Shown here: piece by piece, positions 1-8,226 of the stretch
How positions within the stretch are numbered: the stretch's first letter is position 1
Layout: every line of letters begins with the position of its first letter
From: a virus
Strand: one strand, 5' to 3'
DNA: 21,414 bases
IMG/VR virus record: IMGVR_UViG_3300050821_006905
Location: 1-21,414 of that record
The notes under the pieces: model-generated
The model's input: the letters and a program-made list of their open reading frames with translations, nothing else
What the model was told of the DNA's origin: nothing
The model's database searches: none
Translations under genes and position numbers: made by a program

Positions 1-534
1 GGATTGCGTCGCCAGGTTTAAGGTTCCTGCGAGATTATTGAAGTTTACGTTCTGCCATGTCCCTGCGCCTGGAGCAGTATTGACAACTGATTGCCCAACA
101 GAGCCGCCGCTAGGTAAAGCTCCGCCACCTCCGCCTGACCCTGCCGGGCCTTGCGGACCGAGATTCAGCCCCGTCGTAATCGTCACAGCGAAACTCCCGC
201 TCGTAAACGTTGTTACATCAGCGCAAATATCAGTAAAGCCATTCATCGAGTACGTTGTCGTGCCAGCCGTCGTAAGCGTTGCGGCGGTCGTCCACGACCC
301 ACCACCATTATTCGATTCGCGGATTGTTAAAGTGCCGGAAAATGTACCAGCAAGATTTACCGTTGCCGTAGCGGCATTTGACGGTAGCCGCTGCCATAAG
401 AAGCTTCCGCTCGTCAAGCACGTACCAGCATCTTGAACGGTTAAATTACCACCAAGGGGGTTAGAGTTTGTCGCTTGCGCGAATAGCGATATAGGTGATA
501 AGAAAAACAGAAGAGTTAGAAATAGTCGTTTCAT
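1..534 (-). CDS. Secreted-type phage appendage protein, 3' end beyond window
   Basis: Reading leftward from ATG 534, the frame stays open for all 178 codons to the window edge, so the C-terminus is missing. GGAG lies 5 bases upstream of the ATG. The N-terminus starts MKRLFLTLLFFLSPISLFAQ, a textbook Sec signal peptide: Lys-Arg, a hydrophobic core, then L-F-A|Q with predicted cleavage after residue 19. The mature part is Thr/Ser/Gly-rich with short beta-type segments and two cysteines. A GPQGPAG collagen-like stretch and a run of Gly follow at about residues 128-140, a common linker in phage fibres. It follows the tailspike gene by 22 bases and is probably a third receptor-binding or fibre protein. 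The function is inferred from position and composition; no enzymatic motif is visible. Confidence 0.75.
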   Translation of the reverse strand, partial: MKRLFLTLLFFLSPISLFAQATNSNPLGGNLTVQDAGTCLTSGSFLWQRLPSNAATATVNLAGTFSGTLTIRESNNGGGSWTTAATLTTAGTTTYSMNGFTDICADVTTFTSGSFAVTITTGLNLGPQGPAGSGGGGGALPSGGSVGQSVVNTAPGAGTWQNVNFNNLAGTLNLATQS

Positions 535-556
535 TGGGGCTCCATAGTTAAGGGGG

Positions 557-2662
557 TCATCGCGTCACCCTAATATTGTCTGTTTCCGCTACTGGCACGA
601 TAGCTCCAGCCGTAGGATTGAAATAAGCGCACGTTATGCTTCCAGCAGCAGGCCAGCACTGTGTTTTAAGCGGCGCGTTTGTTACGCTTTGCTGCGCGTT
701 TGGCGTGATGATGATTGTGTCTGTTGCGAGCACGTTCGCCACAGCCCCTCCCGTAATCGTTGGTGTCACGTTCGCTCCAAAAGCCCCCGCCGCAATCGCC
801 GCCGTGGTCATCGTGGCTGTGCCGCTGACGATGGTCTGGGTCTGCTGGAAAAAGGTTCCGTTGTTGTAGCTGCATTTCAGAACATGAAGTGTCGAATCGC
901 CATAACAGGCATCTTGATTTAGGGCTGCGCTAGGTGCTCCGGTTTCCAGCAAACTCCACCCGAATGGCATATTAAAGAGATTGTCATTCAGGGTGAATGT
1001 CCGCGCTGTGAACGGGTTGGTAGCCTGGAACTGATAGAAGTTTCCACCAATTTGGTGCTGCACCGAGAACACGTTCGTATTCGGGCCTGTGCCAACCAGG
1101 GCTGGGGAGGTCAACGAGCATCCTAAAGAAATACAGAAGGCGGCATTCGCTCCAGGGTCAGAGATTGATAGGTTTCGATTGGTGGCGGGATTATTGATGG
1201 TCAGGTTGTACTGATTAGCCCTCACGCCCGTAGCCGAATAACTGGCAAGGAATGGAACTGCCAACGGGTCTGGATTTAATGCTTTAGAGAGTGTTCCGGC
1301 AACGGTATAGGTAAATCCCCCGTTATCCGAGATTGCGCCGGATTCGATTGCTAATGTGTAGCCGCTGGGAATACTGTAGAAGGCTGCCCCACTGCAACCT
1401 GTACATTCCGACTTGAAAGCGAATGTCCCGCCAACAATCGTGTTCACGCCACTCGTGGGAAAGGTTGAGCCCGACATGGCGATAACGGTTGTGCCAGTAG
1501 CAGATGTGGTGTTTCCGGTTGCTTGCCAGATGCTCCCGTTATGAACACCGCCCTCGTAGCTAAAAGCAGTTTGATTCGCCAGCGTAGAGTATTTCAGCCC
1601 GTAGTAGCGGTTATATTGAAAGCTGGCGTTGTTTACGCTCGCCGTCGTCACGCTCCATCGGAAATCCTTTGTGTTTCCGAGTTGCGAGCCGGGAGTCTGT
1701 CCGCAAAACACGTTATTGACGATGTTAGCTTCGAAGAAGAAGTTCTTGTTCTCGAACCACATGCACGCGCCGCTCGCGCCCGTGAAGCCATCGGCAGCTA
1801 AATCATCAAAGCGCCCGCCTACCATGTCGCCGAGATGGAAAGCAACACCATTCGCTGTGCCTGTTCCGCGAACTGAGAATCCGCTCGTGCGAAACCCCGG
1901 AGTGATAACCGCCCCTGCTCCCTCTTGTGTATTGAAGCAATCCCCATTAACCGTACAGTTGAAAGTCAGGGCAGCAGCCCCTGGACCGCGCAGCCATAGG
2001 TACGGACTTCCGGCGTTTACTGTCGTTCCGCACGGAACCGGTTGAGAAGCGGAAGCGAGTGCGGTAAAGTCCACGATTCCAGAACGAAATCCCGCAACTA
2101 ATGGCAGATTGGAAATCTGAGTGTTTATAGCCGCGCAGGCATCACTACCAGCAGATGTTACGTAGAGAGTGCTGTCGATGCTCGTGGCCGTCACCGGCCC
2201 TGTGAAGGTCTCTGTCCCTGAGTGCGTGTTGTTCCCGGTGAAGTTGTTGTTGGCCCCAGTGCTAACATTCCCCGGTGCTCCTGCATAAAACGGCCCAAGA
2301 TTCACTCCGCCCGCAAGCGTAACCGTATAGTCGTAGCCTATCGCGTTCGACGCAACCCACACGCCCCAATTATTCTGGCTGTCAGGGGATGCGACGCAAG
2401 TCGTAGTTCCGTCACGAACGATTTGCGTAGAAGTCGAGCATGGAGTCGAGAGCGTTTGATCTGTATAGGTCGTAGCTAGATTCGTGCATGGAACGGCGTT
2501 TGCCGGATGAATGCAGAACTTCACTACTGGAGCAGCGGGAAGCGTAACGACGTTAGCCGCAATACCGACAGTGCCTTGCTGCGTCACGGTAGAGCTGAAG
2601 CGTATGCCTTGCGCGGCGGCGCTCGAAGCGAGAAGAAAGAAAAGAAATAAGAGACGTTTCAT
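557..2662 (-). CDS. Tailspike-like beta-helix protein with signal peptide
   Basis: This 701-aa protein is probably the main receptor-binding tailspike. The N-terminus (MKRLLFLFFLLASSAAAQ) is a clear signal peptide with predicted cleavage A17|Q18. The middle (about residues 170-400) reads like a pectate-lyase-type beta helix, with short repeated Gly/Asn/Asp turns such as HLGDMVGGRFDDLAADGF and FFFEANIVNNVFCG. The C-terminal 90 residues (TATMTTAAIAAG ... CWPAAGSITC ... NIRVTR) resemble a beta-sandwich module that recurs at the ends of phage tail proteins. It holds 18 cysteines, many in close pairs (NCTVNGDC, ECTGC, CISLGC), which is unusual for a cytoplasmically folded phage protein. The Shine-Dalgarno sequence is poor, so it may be coupled to the 24-aa ORF ending 9 bases upstream. 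No catalytic residues could be assigned, so depolymerase activity is unproven. Confidence 0.8.
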   Translation of the reverse strand: MKRLLFLFFLLASSAAAQGIRFSSTVTQQGTVGIAANVVTLPAAPVVKFCIHPANAVPCTNLATTYTDQTLSTPCSTSTQIVRDGTTTCVASPDSQNNWGVWVASNAIGYDYTVTLAGGVNLGPFYAGAPGNVSTGANNNFTGNNTHSGTETFTGPVTATSIDSTLYVTSAGSDACAAINTQISNLPLVAGFRSGIVDFTALASASQPVPCGTTVNAGSPYLWLRGPGAAALTFNCTVNGDCFNTQEGAGAVITPGFRTSGFSVRGTGTANGVAFHLGDMVGGRFDDLAADGFTGASGACMWFENKNFFFEANIVNNVFCGQTPGSQLGNTKDFRWSVTTASVNNASFQYNRYYGLKYSTLANQTAFSYEGGVHNGSIWQATGNTTSATGTTVIAMSGSTFPTSGVNTIVGGTFAFKSECTGCSGAAFYSIPSGYTLAIESGAISDNGGFTYTVAGTLSKALNPDPLAVPFLASYSATGVRANQYNLTINNPATNRNLSISDPGANAAFCISLGCSLTSPALVGTGPNTNVFSVQHQIGGNFYQFQATNPFTARTFTLNDNLFNMPFGWSLLETGAPSAALNQDACYGDSTLHVLKCSYNNGTFFQQTQTIVSGTATMTTAAIAAGAFGANVTPTITGGAVANVLATDTIIITPNAQQSVTNAPLKTQCWPAAGSITCAYFNPTAGAIVPVAETDNIRVTR

Positions 2663-2671
2663 AGTTCCATT

Positions 2672-2746
2672 TTACCGATGTAAATATTTAAATGCATGGA
2701 AATTAAGCCAAAGCCCAACAAAAGCAACATAAGTAAACCAATCCAT
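2672..2746 (-). CDS. 24-aa single-pass membrane microprotein
   Basis: A short ORF in the 93-base gap between the tail fibre and tailspike genes. It has the best ribosome binding site in the region: AGGAGG at 2757-2752, 5 bases before the ATG, overlapping the fibre gene's TAG stop. The peptide starts MDWFTYVAFVGLWLNF and ends in a His/Lys/Arg-rich tail (KYLHR), so residues 3-20 could span a membrane. It stops 9 bases before the tailspike ATG. It could be a small membrane peptide, such as a lysis or export helper, or simply a translated leader that feeds ribosomes to the poorly initiated tailspike. The ORF and its ribosome binding site are seen; the function is unknown. Confidence 0.5.
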   Translation of the reverse strand: MDWFTYVAFVGLWLNFHAFKYLHR

Positions 2747-2751
2747 AAAAG

Positions 2752-2757
2752 CCTCCT
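2752..2757 (-). promoter_or_regulatory. Strong ribosome binding site for the 24-aa ORF
   Basis: The minus strand reads AGGAGG, CTTTT, ATG: a perfect anti-16S match at good spacing, partly inside the TAG stop of the tail fibre gene. It is the main reason to treat the short ORF as translated. Confidence 0.65.
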
Positions 2758-3928
2758 ATCCAATCTTTTCTAGATATGGGTTTATGACATATCCTGGATT
2801 GCTAGTACACCCAGTTCCCAATGTATAGGTCGTTGAAAATTGAATATTTGTAGCAGATGCGGCTCTAATTAGCACCATCGGGGAAAGAATGTTTGACGAA
2901 GCGCTAATTGACAGCGGTTTACTTGCCGTTCCATTCCCCACGATTACAAAACCAGTATCAGCGGAAAATATTTGACTGGTTCCGCTCGATGGATCAGTCC
3001 ATAAAACGTTCGCTAGAATCGTAGTATTGCCGGTGCACCCAACCCCAACCACACCTTGATTTACATAAAAAACAATTCGATATACTGAAGAAAGTCCGAA
3101 ATTAATTGGTACCGCTGTCATCGTTGTAGCCGGTATAGACGTAGATGAAGAAGTTGAAGTGCTATAAACGATACCTGCTGCCAGGGCCCAAGTTCCATCG
3201 CCACGCCAAAAAGTAGAATTAGATGCATTGGTGCCGCTGTTTAAAAGCGTGACAGGGAAAAAATTCGCCGTTCCTCCAGCAGTACCGCTAAACGTAGGGC
3301 TTGCAATTGTTGGATTACCGGAAATCGTCCCTGTTATCGCGGGACTTACAATCGTTGGCGTTGTCAGCGTCTTATTCGTCAGCGTTTGCGTCCCCGTCAG
3401 CGTCACGAAGCAATCCCAAATCGTAGTAAATCCACGAAAGCATGGAATGTCGGACCTGTACGCAAGCTCTCCGGCTACGCTGCTCGGATCGACCGTCCCG
3501 CTTGCGACGATGAAGTTGCTGCCACTATTGATGATCGACCACGGATTTTTGTTGATTTCCTTCCAGAGCTGCGTTCCTTCGCTTACGCTACAAAGCGTAT
3601 TCGCAACGCCTGTATTCGCTACGATATCGTATCCGACGTTCGTCATCCAGACGGAAGCTTCTCCAGCAGCGTCAAGCGTAAGCGGGTTACTAAGTTGATT
3701 CACGCCGCCGGAATCGGCATAGATCGCTTGCCGCGTCGAAGTCCCTGTTGCGAAGAAATCCATACAGCCACTGGCGAGCGGTACACCTGTAGAAGAGAGA
3801 AACTGCTGGCGCGCGAGTTGAAGCGGAGCGACGGCGACTTGAGCGCGTCCTACGCACGAAAATAGTGCTAGAATAACGAACGTGCAAGTCGTTCTTCGCG
3901 TCGCTTTTATTTTTCTACTAATGTTCAT
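2756..3928 (-). CDS. Tail fibre protein with signal peptide
   Basis: A 390-aa fibre protein. Residues 1-29 form a signal peptide: a basic n-region (RKIK, RR), core CTFVILALFSCVGRA, then Q30. Residues 31-110 match the N-terminal virion-attachment module common in phage fibres (QQFLSSTGVPLASG, then an Ala/Thr stretch, NPLTLDAAGEASVWM). Around residues 180-250 it has the typical fibre repeats LTGTQTLTNKTLTTPTI and STFWRGDGTWA. The C-terminal 130 residues are beta-rich with two TGC or VGC sites and probably form the tip. Six cysteines remain after cleavage. GGAG lies 9 bases before the start, 23 bases after the ejection gene. The 3' third of the gene is visibly AT-richer, suggesting an exchanged tip. 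The fibre role is well supported by motifs; the meaning of the signal peptide is not known. Confidence 0.82.
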   Translation of the reverse strand: MNISRKIKATRRTTCTFVILALFSCVGRAQVAVAPLQLARQQFLSSTGVPLASGCMDFFATGTSTRQAIYADSGGVNQLSNPLTLDAAGEASVWMTNVGYDIVANTGVANTLCSVSEGTQLWKEINKNPWSIINSGSNFIVASGTVDPSSVAGELAYRSDIPCFRGFTTIWDCFVTLTGTQTLTNKTLTTPTIVSPAITGTISGNPTIASPTFSGTAGGTANFFPVTLLNSGTNASNSTFWRGDGTWALAAGIVYSTSTSSSTSIPATTMTAVPINFGLSSVYRIVFYVNQGVVGVGCTGNTTILANVLWTDPSSGTSQIFSADTGFVIVGNGTASKPLSISASSNILSPMVLIRAASATNIQFSTTYTLGTGCTSNPGYVINPYLEKIG

Positions 3929-3951
3929 CGTTCGCGTTCTCCAAGCTTTCT

Positions 3952-5475
3952 TTAGGGCGCTGATTGCTGTAATCGTTTCAAAAGCGCGTAACCGCCGAAA
4001 CCGCCGCCGAGCAAACCACTGCCAATCCCCGCAGTTACCCCAATCCTCTTTAATGCGTCCAAAGTGAAAGAACCGCTAGCCGGAAGTGGAGTATACGGCG
4101 AAGACTTCGGCATCTCTGGCACGGCAGCTTCCGCTTTCTGGACTGCGGTCTGCGGAGGCGTCCATTTACCGGCCATGTACTTTCCGGTATTCTGGCGCAC
4201 TACGTCTACTGCTTGCGCTAAATCCCCGTAATGCATATCTACGGTTTTCATGCCCGGTACGGCGTCGTGAAGATCGCTAGACACAGCGTTATAGATCGCG
4301 CGGCCTACGCCTCTCAGGGAATCGGTCGTAGCGTTCGGCCCGAAGTTTGCATCGTTCTTTAACGCTTGCCGGAGCGCTAATCCCTGCGTTGGCGTTGCTT
4401 GGCGAATGTTGTCAATCCCCAATTCCTGTTGGTGACTATTGATGATCTCAATCGCTTTCTCTTGTAAGCTTGGGTCTTTGATTCGATTCTTAATGACATT
4501 GAAAACAGACTTCCCTGCGTCGAATGTGACGCCACTCTCCGTTGCTTTGTCCGCCGTAGCTTGTACGGCTTTTCCCGCCGCTTGAAAGCGCGGGCCGATT
4601 ACCGCCGCTTGGTCCGGTGGCGTCATTTTTTGAAGCACTTCCGGTACGAATCCTTCCGCTTCGAGGCCACGCCCAGGTATCCCGTAAGCATTCGCAATAT
4701 CAGTGGAGCCTTTCCCGATACGAATAGTTTTCGAAGCTGAAGTTCCGATAGACTGGTTAAGGTCACTCCAATTCCCGAGTTGCCCTTGCGGTTGCGCGGC
4801 TTTCACGGCAGCGACGTTTGCTTGCCCTTCCGCTACTGCTTGAGCGCCCTTCTGTTCAACGGCCATGTAGCGCGCAAGATTCGCGTTCTTAGCTTCTTCG
4901 AGCGCTTTCGTATAGCCGGTTACATTACTCCAAAAATCTCCTAGCTTTTCAGCCGCTGGAGCGATAAGTTTTTTCCCGACCGACGATAAAGCAGTCGTTG
5001 CAAGTTCCGCCGCTGGCTGAAGAACCGTACCAGCAATCCCGGTTATTGCCGCTTCTCCAGGCGTAGCTCCCCCAGCTAGCGCTCCTGCTCCACTCCCCGC
5101 TCCAACAGCTCCTGCGCGTAAGAGCATCGTCGGAGCCGTACCGCCAGCCATTGCTCCTGCTGCTGTACCGGCAAACTTTGCCGACTCCCCTTGGTAAGCG
5201 CTACTAACATCCGCAGTTGGAGCAGTCGGCGGAAGATTCAAATCGTTTCGCAAACGGAGTTGTTCTTCAGGTTGTTTTGCTACTGCTTGCGCGGTAGGAG
5301 TTCCTAGATTCACTCCCGTCAAATGCGTGATATACCCCTTTTGGCTTTCGGGATCGAGGCCAGCAAAGCTCTTATCGACGGATGATAAATACGCGCGCTG
5401 TTGATCTGTATGCATAGCGCGAAACGTCGCGTCCTTACTCAGCGCGTCGTAGTCGATTTGTGGAGTATCAGCCAT
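3952..5475 (-). CDS. Ejection protein, P22 gp16-like position (507 aa)
   Basis: Probable internal virion protein injected with the DNA to help it cross the envelope. The start is taken at ATG 5475, which overlaps the upstream stop by one base (TAATG); an in-frame start 10 codons upstream lacks this coupling. Residues 1-60 are helical and polar. Residues 100-155 are a Gly/Ala-rich hydrophobic stretch (AGTAAGAMAGG, AGAVGAGSGAGALAGG), and a second glycine-zipper segment (GVTAGIGSGLLGGGFGGYAL) lies near the C-terminus. Both could insert in membranes. The part between is long amphipathic helix, including LRQALKNDANFG ... RAIYNAV ... AVPG, a pattern seen in many podophage ejection proteins. It has no cysteine. 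It is last of three ejection genes, as gp16 is in P22; the equivalence is by position and composition. Confidence 0.65.
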   Translation of the reverse strand: MADTPQIDYDALSKDATFRAMHTDQQRAYLSSVDKSFAGLDPESQKGYITHLTGVNLGTPTAQAVAKQPEEQLRLRNDLNLPPTAPTADVSSAYQGESAKFAGTAAGAMAGGTAPTMLLRAGAVGAGSGAGALAGGATPGEAAITGIAGTVLQPAAELATTALSSVGKKLIAPAAEKLGDFWSNVTGYTKALEEAKNANLARYMAVEQKGAQAVAEGQANVAAVKAAQPQGQLGNWSDLNQSIGTSASKTIRIGKGSTDIANAYGIPGRGLEAEGFVPEVLQKMTPPDQAAVIGPRFQAAGKAVQATADKATESGVTFDAGKSVFNVIKNRIKDPSLQEKAIEIINSHQQELGIDNIRQATPTQGLALRQALKNDANFGPNATTDSLRGVGRAIYNAVSSDLHDAVPGMKTVDMHYGDLAQAVDVVRQNTGKYMAGKWTPPQTAVQKAEAAVPEMPKSSPYTPLPASGSFTLDALKRIGVTAGIGSGLLGGGFGGYALLKRLQQSAP

Positions 5476-6956
5476 TATTGTGGTTTCTTTTGCTGCGCGA
5501 GCCATTCGGACGGAGAAAGAATTTTCTTAGCAGCAGGTTCTTCTCCGAAATTGGCTTTCCCTTGCCGTCCCTGCTCAACTTGCGCCTTGAGCGCATCACG
5601 CTTCGAGTTCATTAACTGAATCGCACTCGCAATAGCTCCTTTAAGCTGCGCCGAAGAGTTCGCAGCGCTGAACGGTTGCTCAACGGCCTTGATCTCCGCA
5701 TCCGTCGCTTGACCACCTTTGAAAACTTTCGACATTTCTCCAGCTAGAGCATTCTTCACAACATTGAAATTCGTTACCGCATCTTTGCCAAGCTCGACGT
5801 TCAAACGATTGCCGATCTTGTTGTAAGTCTGGAGATTCGTATTATCAAGCGCATTCGCATCTTCCTGCAACTGCTTCGCGTGCTCGATTGCTGTATTGAA
5901 GTTCGTAAGATTCGTCGCAATCGCTCCAGAAGTCGCGGATTTCATCACGCCTTTTTCGATGTCATAGTCCGCCGTCGAGTAATTCGGGTATTTCTCTAAA
6001 ATCTGATTAACCGCCGCTTGCTTTACGGCCATTGGTGCGCGCATCGGAATAACATCCGAAAGTTTTAACTTCGCACCAGGAGCAGCAAGAGCATCGATAA
6101 CCGTATCAGTTAGCGGAGCTTTCGCACCGCCAGCACCAAACTGCGCCATGATTTGCGCCATCGGATTAAGCGAAGCGTGCCATTTCGCAAAATCGGCTGG
6201 CCCTTTACCGGGATTTTTCGCAAGCCAATCGGCCATTACACGCTGATCAACAGGACCGCCTTGCGCCGTAAGCATCTTCGTATGTTCTTCCGTAGCTTTC
6301 GACGTGGCAGTCTCTTGTATCGCTCTTATAGAATCCTGCTTCGCTTTATCGGTATCTGCGGAAGTCTTCGCATCCGCAAGCATCTGCGCGTGCATGCCGA
6401 TAGCCGATTCCGTAGATTGCAAAGTATTATCATCGAAACTTTTCAATTGAAGCTTGGAAGTATCAACTCCAAGCTTTTGAAGGTTCGGTAATCCTGCTTG
6501 GAAAATAGCAGGCCGCTTCGTAACGTCCGGCTCGCTACGCATGCCTTCGAGTAATTCATAAGAAGCTTTATTTTTCGCCGCTTCGTTATTGCGAACCGTC
6601 TCCGCCGCCGAAGCAAGGTCTTTCGTTGTCGTCGCGTATTGCATACGCATTTGATTCACAGTCGAGGGATTGACTTGCTTCCCAAGTGCTTCGTTGAAAT
6701 ATCCTTCCGTATCGAATCCCGTTACGTTTCCTTTATCGTCTTTCGTGACGTGATTCGGAGCAAGAGATCGCAATGTCATTTGATCTTTAAGCGCCAACTC
6801 TCGCTGTTGATTCTCTTGGCCTAACGCCGTCTGCTGCAACTGCTGCGTCTGATTCTGCGATTGCGAATTGCGAATCTGCTGGAGTTTCGCATATAGCTCC
6901 AGTGGCGATTCTTGTTGCGTATGAACGGCAAGCGCGGGAAGTGGAATCGATGCCAT
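5475..6956 (-). CDS. Ejection / DNA-transfer protein, P22 gp20-like position
   Basis: A 493-aa, cysteine-free, mostly helical protein, probably packaged in the capsid and ejected with the genome. Residues 20-65 are very Gln-rich (QSQNQTQQLQQTALGQENQQ), which is typical of podophage ejection proteins. The C-terminal third (about residues 350-470) carries a helical pattern common in this group: NTAIEHAKQL, then ALDNTNLQTYNKIGNRL, AGEMSKVFKGG, ATDAEIKAVEQPFSAANS, AIQLMNSKRDAL. GGAG lies 8 bases before the ATG and the upstream stop sits inside that spacer. Its order (second of three) matches P22 gp20. No enzymatic motif was recognised. Confidence 0.65.
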   Translation of the reverse strand: MASIPLPALAVHTQQESPLELYAKLQQIRNSQSQNQTQQLQQTALGQENQQRELALKDQMTLRSLAPNHVTKDDKGNVTGFDTEGYFNEALGKQVNPSTVNQMRMQYATTTKDLASAAETVRNNEAAKNKASYELLEGMRSEPDVTKRPAIFQAGLPNLQKLGVDTSKLQLKSFDDNTLQSTESAIGMHAQMLADAKTSADTDKAKQDSIRAIQETATSKATEEHTKMLTAQGGPVDQRVMADWLAKNPGKGPADFAKWHASLNPMAQIMAQFGAGGAKAPLTDTVIDALAAPGAKLKLSDVIPMRAPMAVKQAAVNQILEKYPNYSTADYDIEKGVMKSATSGAIATNLTNFNTAIEHAKQLQEDANALDNTNLQTYNKIGNRLNVELGKDAVTNFNVVKNALAGEMSKVFKGGQATDAEIKAVEQPFSAANSSAQLKGAIASAIQLMNSKRDALKAQVEQGRQGKANFGEEPAAKKILSPSEWLAQQKKPQ

Positions 6957-6959
6957 CGC

Positions 6960-7772
6960 TTATTCTCCCGGCCCGTATCCAGTATTTCCTCCAGGCGCCT
7001 GCCCTGGAGGATAGAGATTCTTTAGCATTGCATATTGAGCAAGATTCCCGAACGCTCCGCCAATCGCATTCGCGCCACCAACGTAGCCACTCGCTTGCGC
7101 TGCCGCCGCGTTATTCATTTGCTGCCCGATCTGCGCGCCGCCAGTCAGCGAGATATTCGCAATGTTCCCTGCCGCTGCTTGTCCTTGATTGCCAAGCTGT
7201 GACGCGGAAGTCTGGCCGAGTCCCGCAAGCGAAGCGTAACGATTAAAGATATTTGATTGTCCTTGCTCGAACTGATTGTATCCTTGCTGATACTGCTGCA
7301 TCGCGCGGTTATAGACATTCTGATAGTTCTGCTCACCGGCCTGTTGCCCGAATTGCGTAAGCGCTTCGCCGGTATTCCCAGTAAGAAGATTCCCGCTCGC
7401 AGCGGCAGAGTTCGTAAGAGCATGTGTACCTTGCTCAAGTGCAAACTTATAACCTGGCTCATTTTGTGCTTGCTCCATCGTCGGAGCTTGAAATTGTCCC
7501 GTCCATGGCGCTAGCGGGCCTTGACCTGTAAGCGCTTGGTCCTGAAGGCCGGAAAGCGTGCCGATAGCACCTTGCCCCGCTTTGATCCACGGAGCCATGT
7601 TGCCTTGCTGCTGTTGCCATACTTGTTTCTGGAAATTTAGCGCATCCTGCTGCGACTGATACTGAAGCTGCGCGGCATTATTTGCAGCATCAGCTTGCGT
7701 ATGAGCAGCTAGGCCGGAACCTACAGCTCCAATGATCGCTCCACCGCCAATCGCTACGGCAATAAAGGACAT
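6960..7772 (-). CDS. Ejection / DNA-transfer protein, P22 gp7-like position
   Basis: A 270-aa protein beginning with a hydrophobic Gly-rich segment (FIAVAIGGGAIIGAVGSGLA, residues 3-22), followed by Gln-rich coiled helix (residues 28-60). The centre has a motif very common in phage DNA-transfer proteins: EPGYKFALEQGTHALTNSAA, then GNLLTGNTGEALTQFGQ, QNYQNVYNRA and NRYASLAGLGQTSA (about residues 105-190). The tail is Gly/Ala/Gln-rich. No cysteine. The start overlaps the end of the cupin-like gene by 19 bases. It is the first of the three ejection genes, as gp7 is in P22. The motif makes the DNA-transfer family assignment fairly safe; the exact role is inferred. Confidence 0.75.
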   Translation of the reverse strand: MSFIAVAIGGGAIIGAVGSGLAAHTQADAANNAAQLQYQSQQDALNFQKQVWQQQQGNMAPWIKAGQGAIGTLSGLQDQALTGQGPLAPWTGQFQAPTMEQAQNEPGYKFALEQGTHALTNSAAASGNLLTGNTGEALTQFGQQAGEQNYQNVYNRAMQQYQQGYNQFEQGQSNIFNRYASLAGLGQTSASQLGNQGQAAAGNIANISLTGGAQIGQQMNNAAAAQASGYVGGANAIGGAFGNLAQYAMLKNLYPPGQAPGGNTGYGPGE

Positions 7773-8215
7773 TCCTTGCCCCCTATCGCCGCGTTAAACT
7801 CCTCGAACGTATCGACTACGAGCAATTTTTCCGCTTTCTCCGCGTCTTTCTCGTTGCAAGCGTGGATAGTCGTCCACACTGTTTCTTCGTGAGCGTAACC
7901 AACTCGCTTGATTCCAGGCCGAGAAATAAGAGTCGCTGGAGCCTTGATTCGCTTAACGCCATTCTCCGTAAGAACGGAAATATCTCCCTTGGAGATGATA
8001 TTGATATGCTCGAAGAGATGAATTTTTCCGGTAAGCAAAGTTCCTTTAGGGATAGTGATTTCACGGGCGTACAAACCTTCCGCGAAATAATGAACAGGCT
8101 CTATTAGAATCTGTCCAGGCTGCTCGCGCATCTTGTCTTCTAACTGAAGAATCTTTTCGCGCAGCACGTCTTCACCGCTCGTAAGTGTAGCGGGCGAGTC
8201 GAAAGGATCAACCAT
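7754..8215 (-). CDS. Cupin-like phage structural-region protein (153 aa)
   Basis: A helical N-terminus (residues 14-33) is followed by a beta-rich domain with cupin-like character: HYFAEGLYAREITIPKGT, LLTGKIHLFEHINIISKGD, then RIKAPATLISRPGIKRVG and YAHEETVWTTIHA. Histidines at KIH, FEH, YAH and TIH could line a barrel. Similar small cupin-like proteins are, from general knowledge, often found among podophage structural genes with no established job. It lies between the gp10-like and gp7-like genes, where P22 carries the tail needle gp26 and gp14. ATG 8215 is chosen because it follows the previous stop by 11 bases; a GTG at 8257 would add 14 residues and overlap. Its Shine-Dalgarno is weak, so coupling is likely. 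Confidence 0.65.
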   Translation of the reverse strand: MVDPFDSPATLTSGEDVLREKILQLEDKMREQPGQILIEPVHYFAEGLYAREITIPKGTLLTGKIHLFEHINIISKGDISVLTENGVKRIKAPATLISRPGIKRVGYAHEETVWTTIHACNEKDAEKAEKLLVVDTFEEFNAAIGGKECPLLP

Positions 8216-8226
8216 TCGTTCAGCTT

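Noticed and set aside
38-436. Plus-strand open frame of 132 codons at the left edge
   Set aside because: It lies opposite a minus-strand frame with ribosome site, signal peptide and phage-fibre composition; the plus-strand translation is Pro/Val-rich with no motif.
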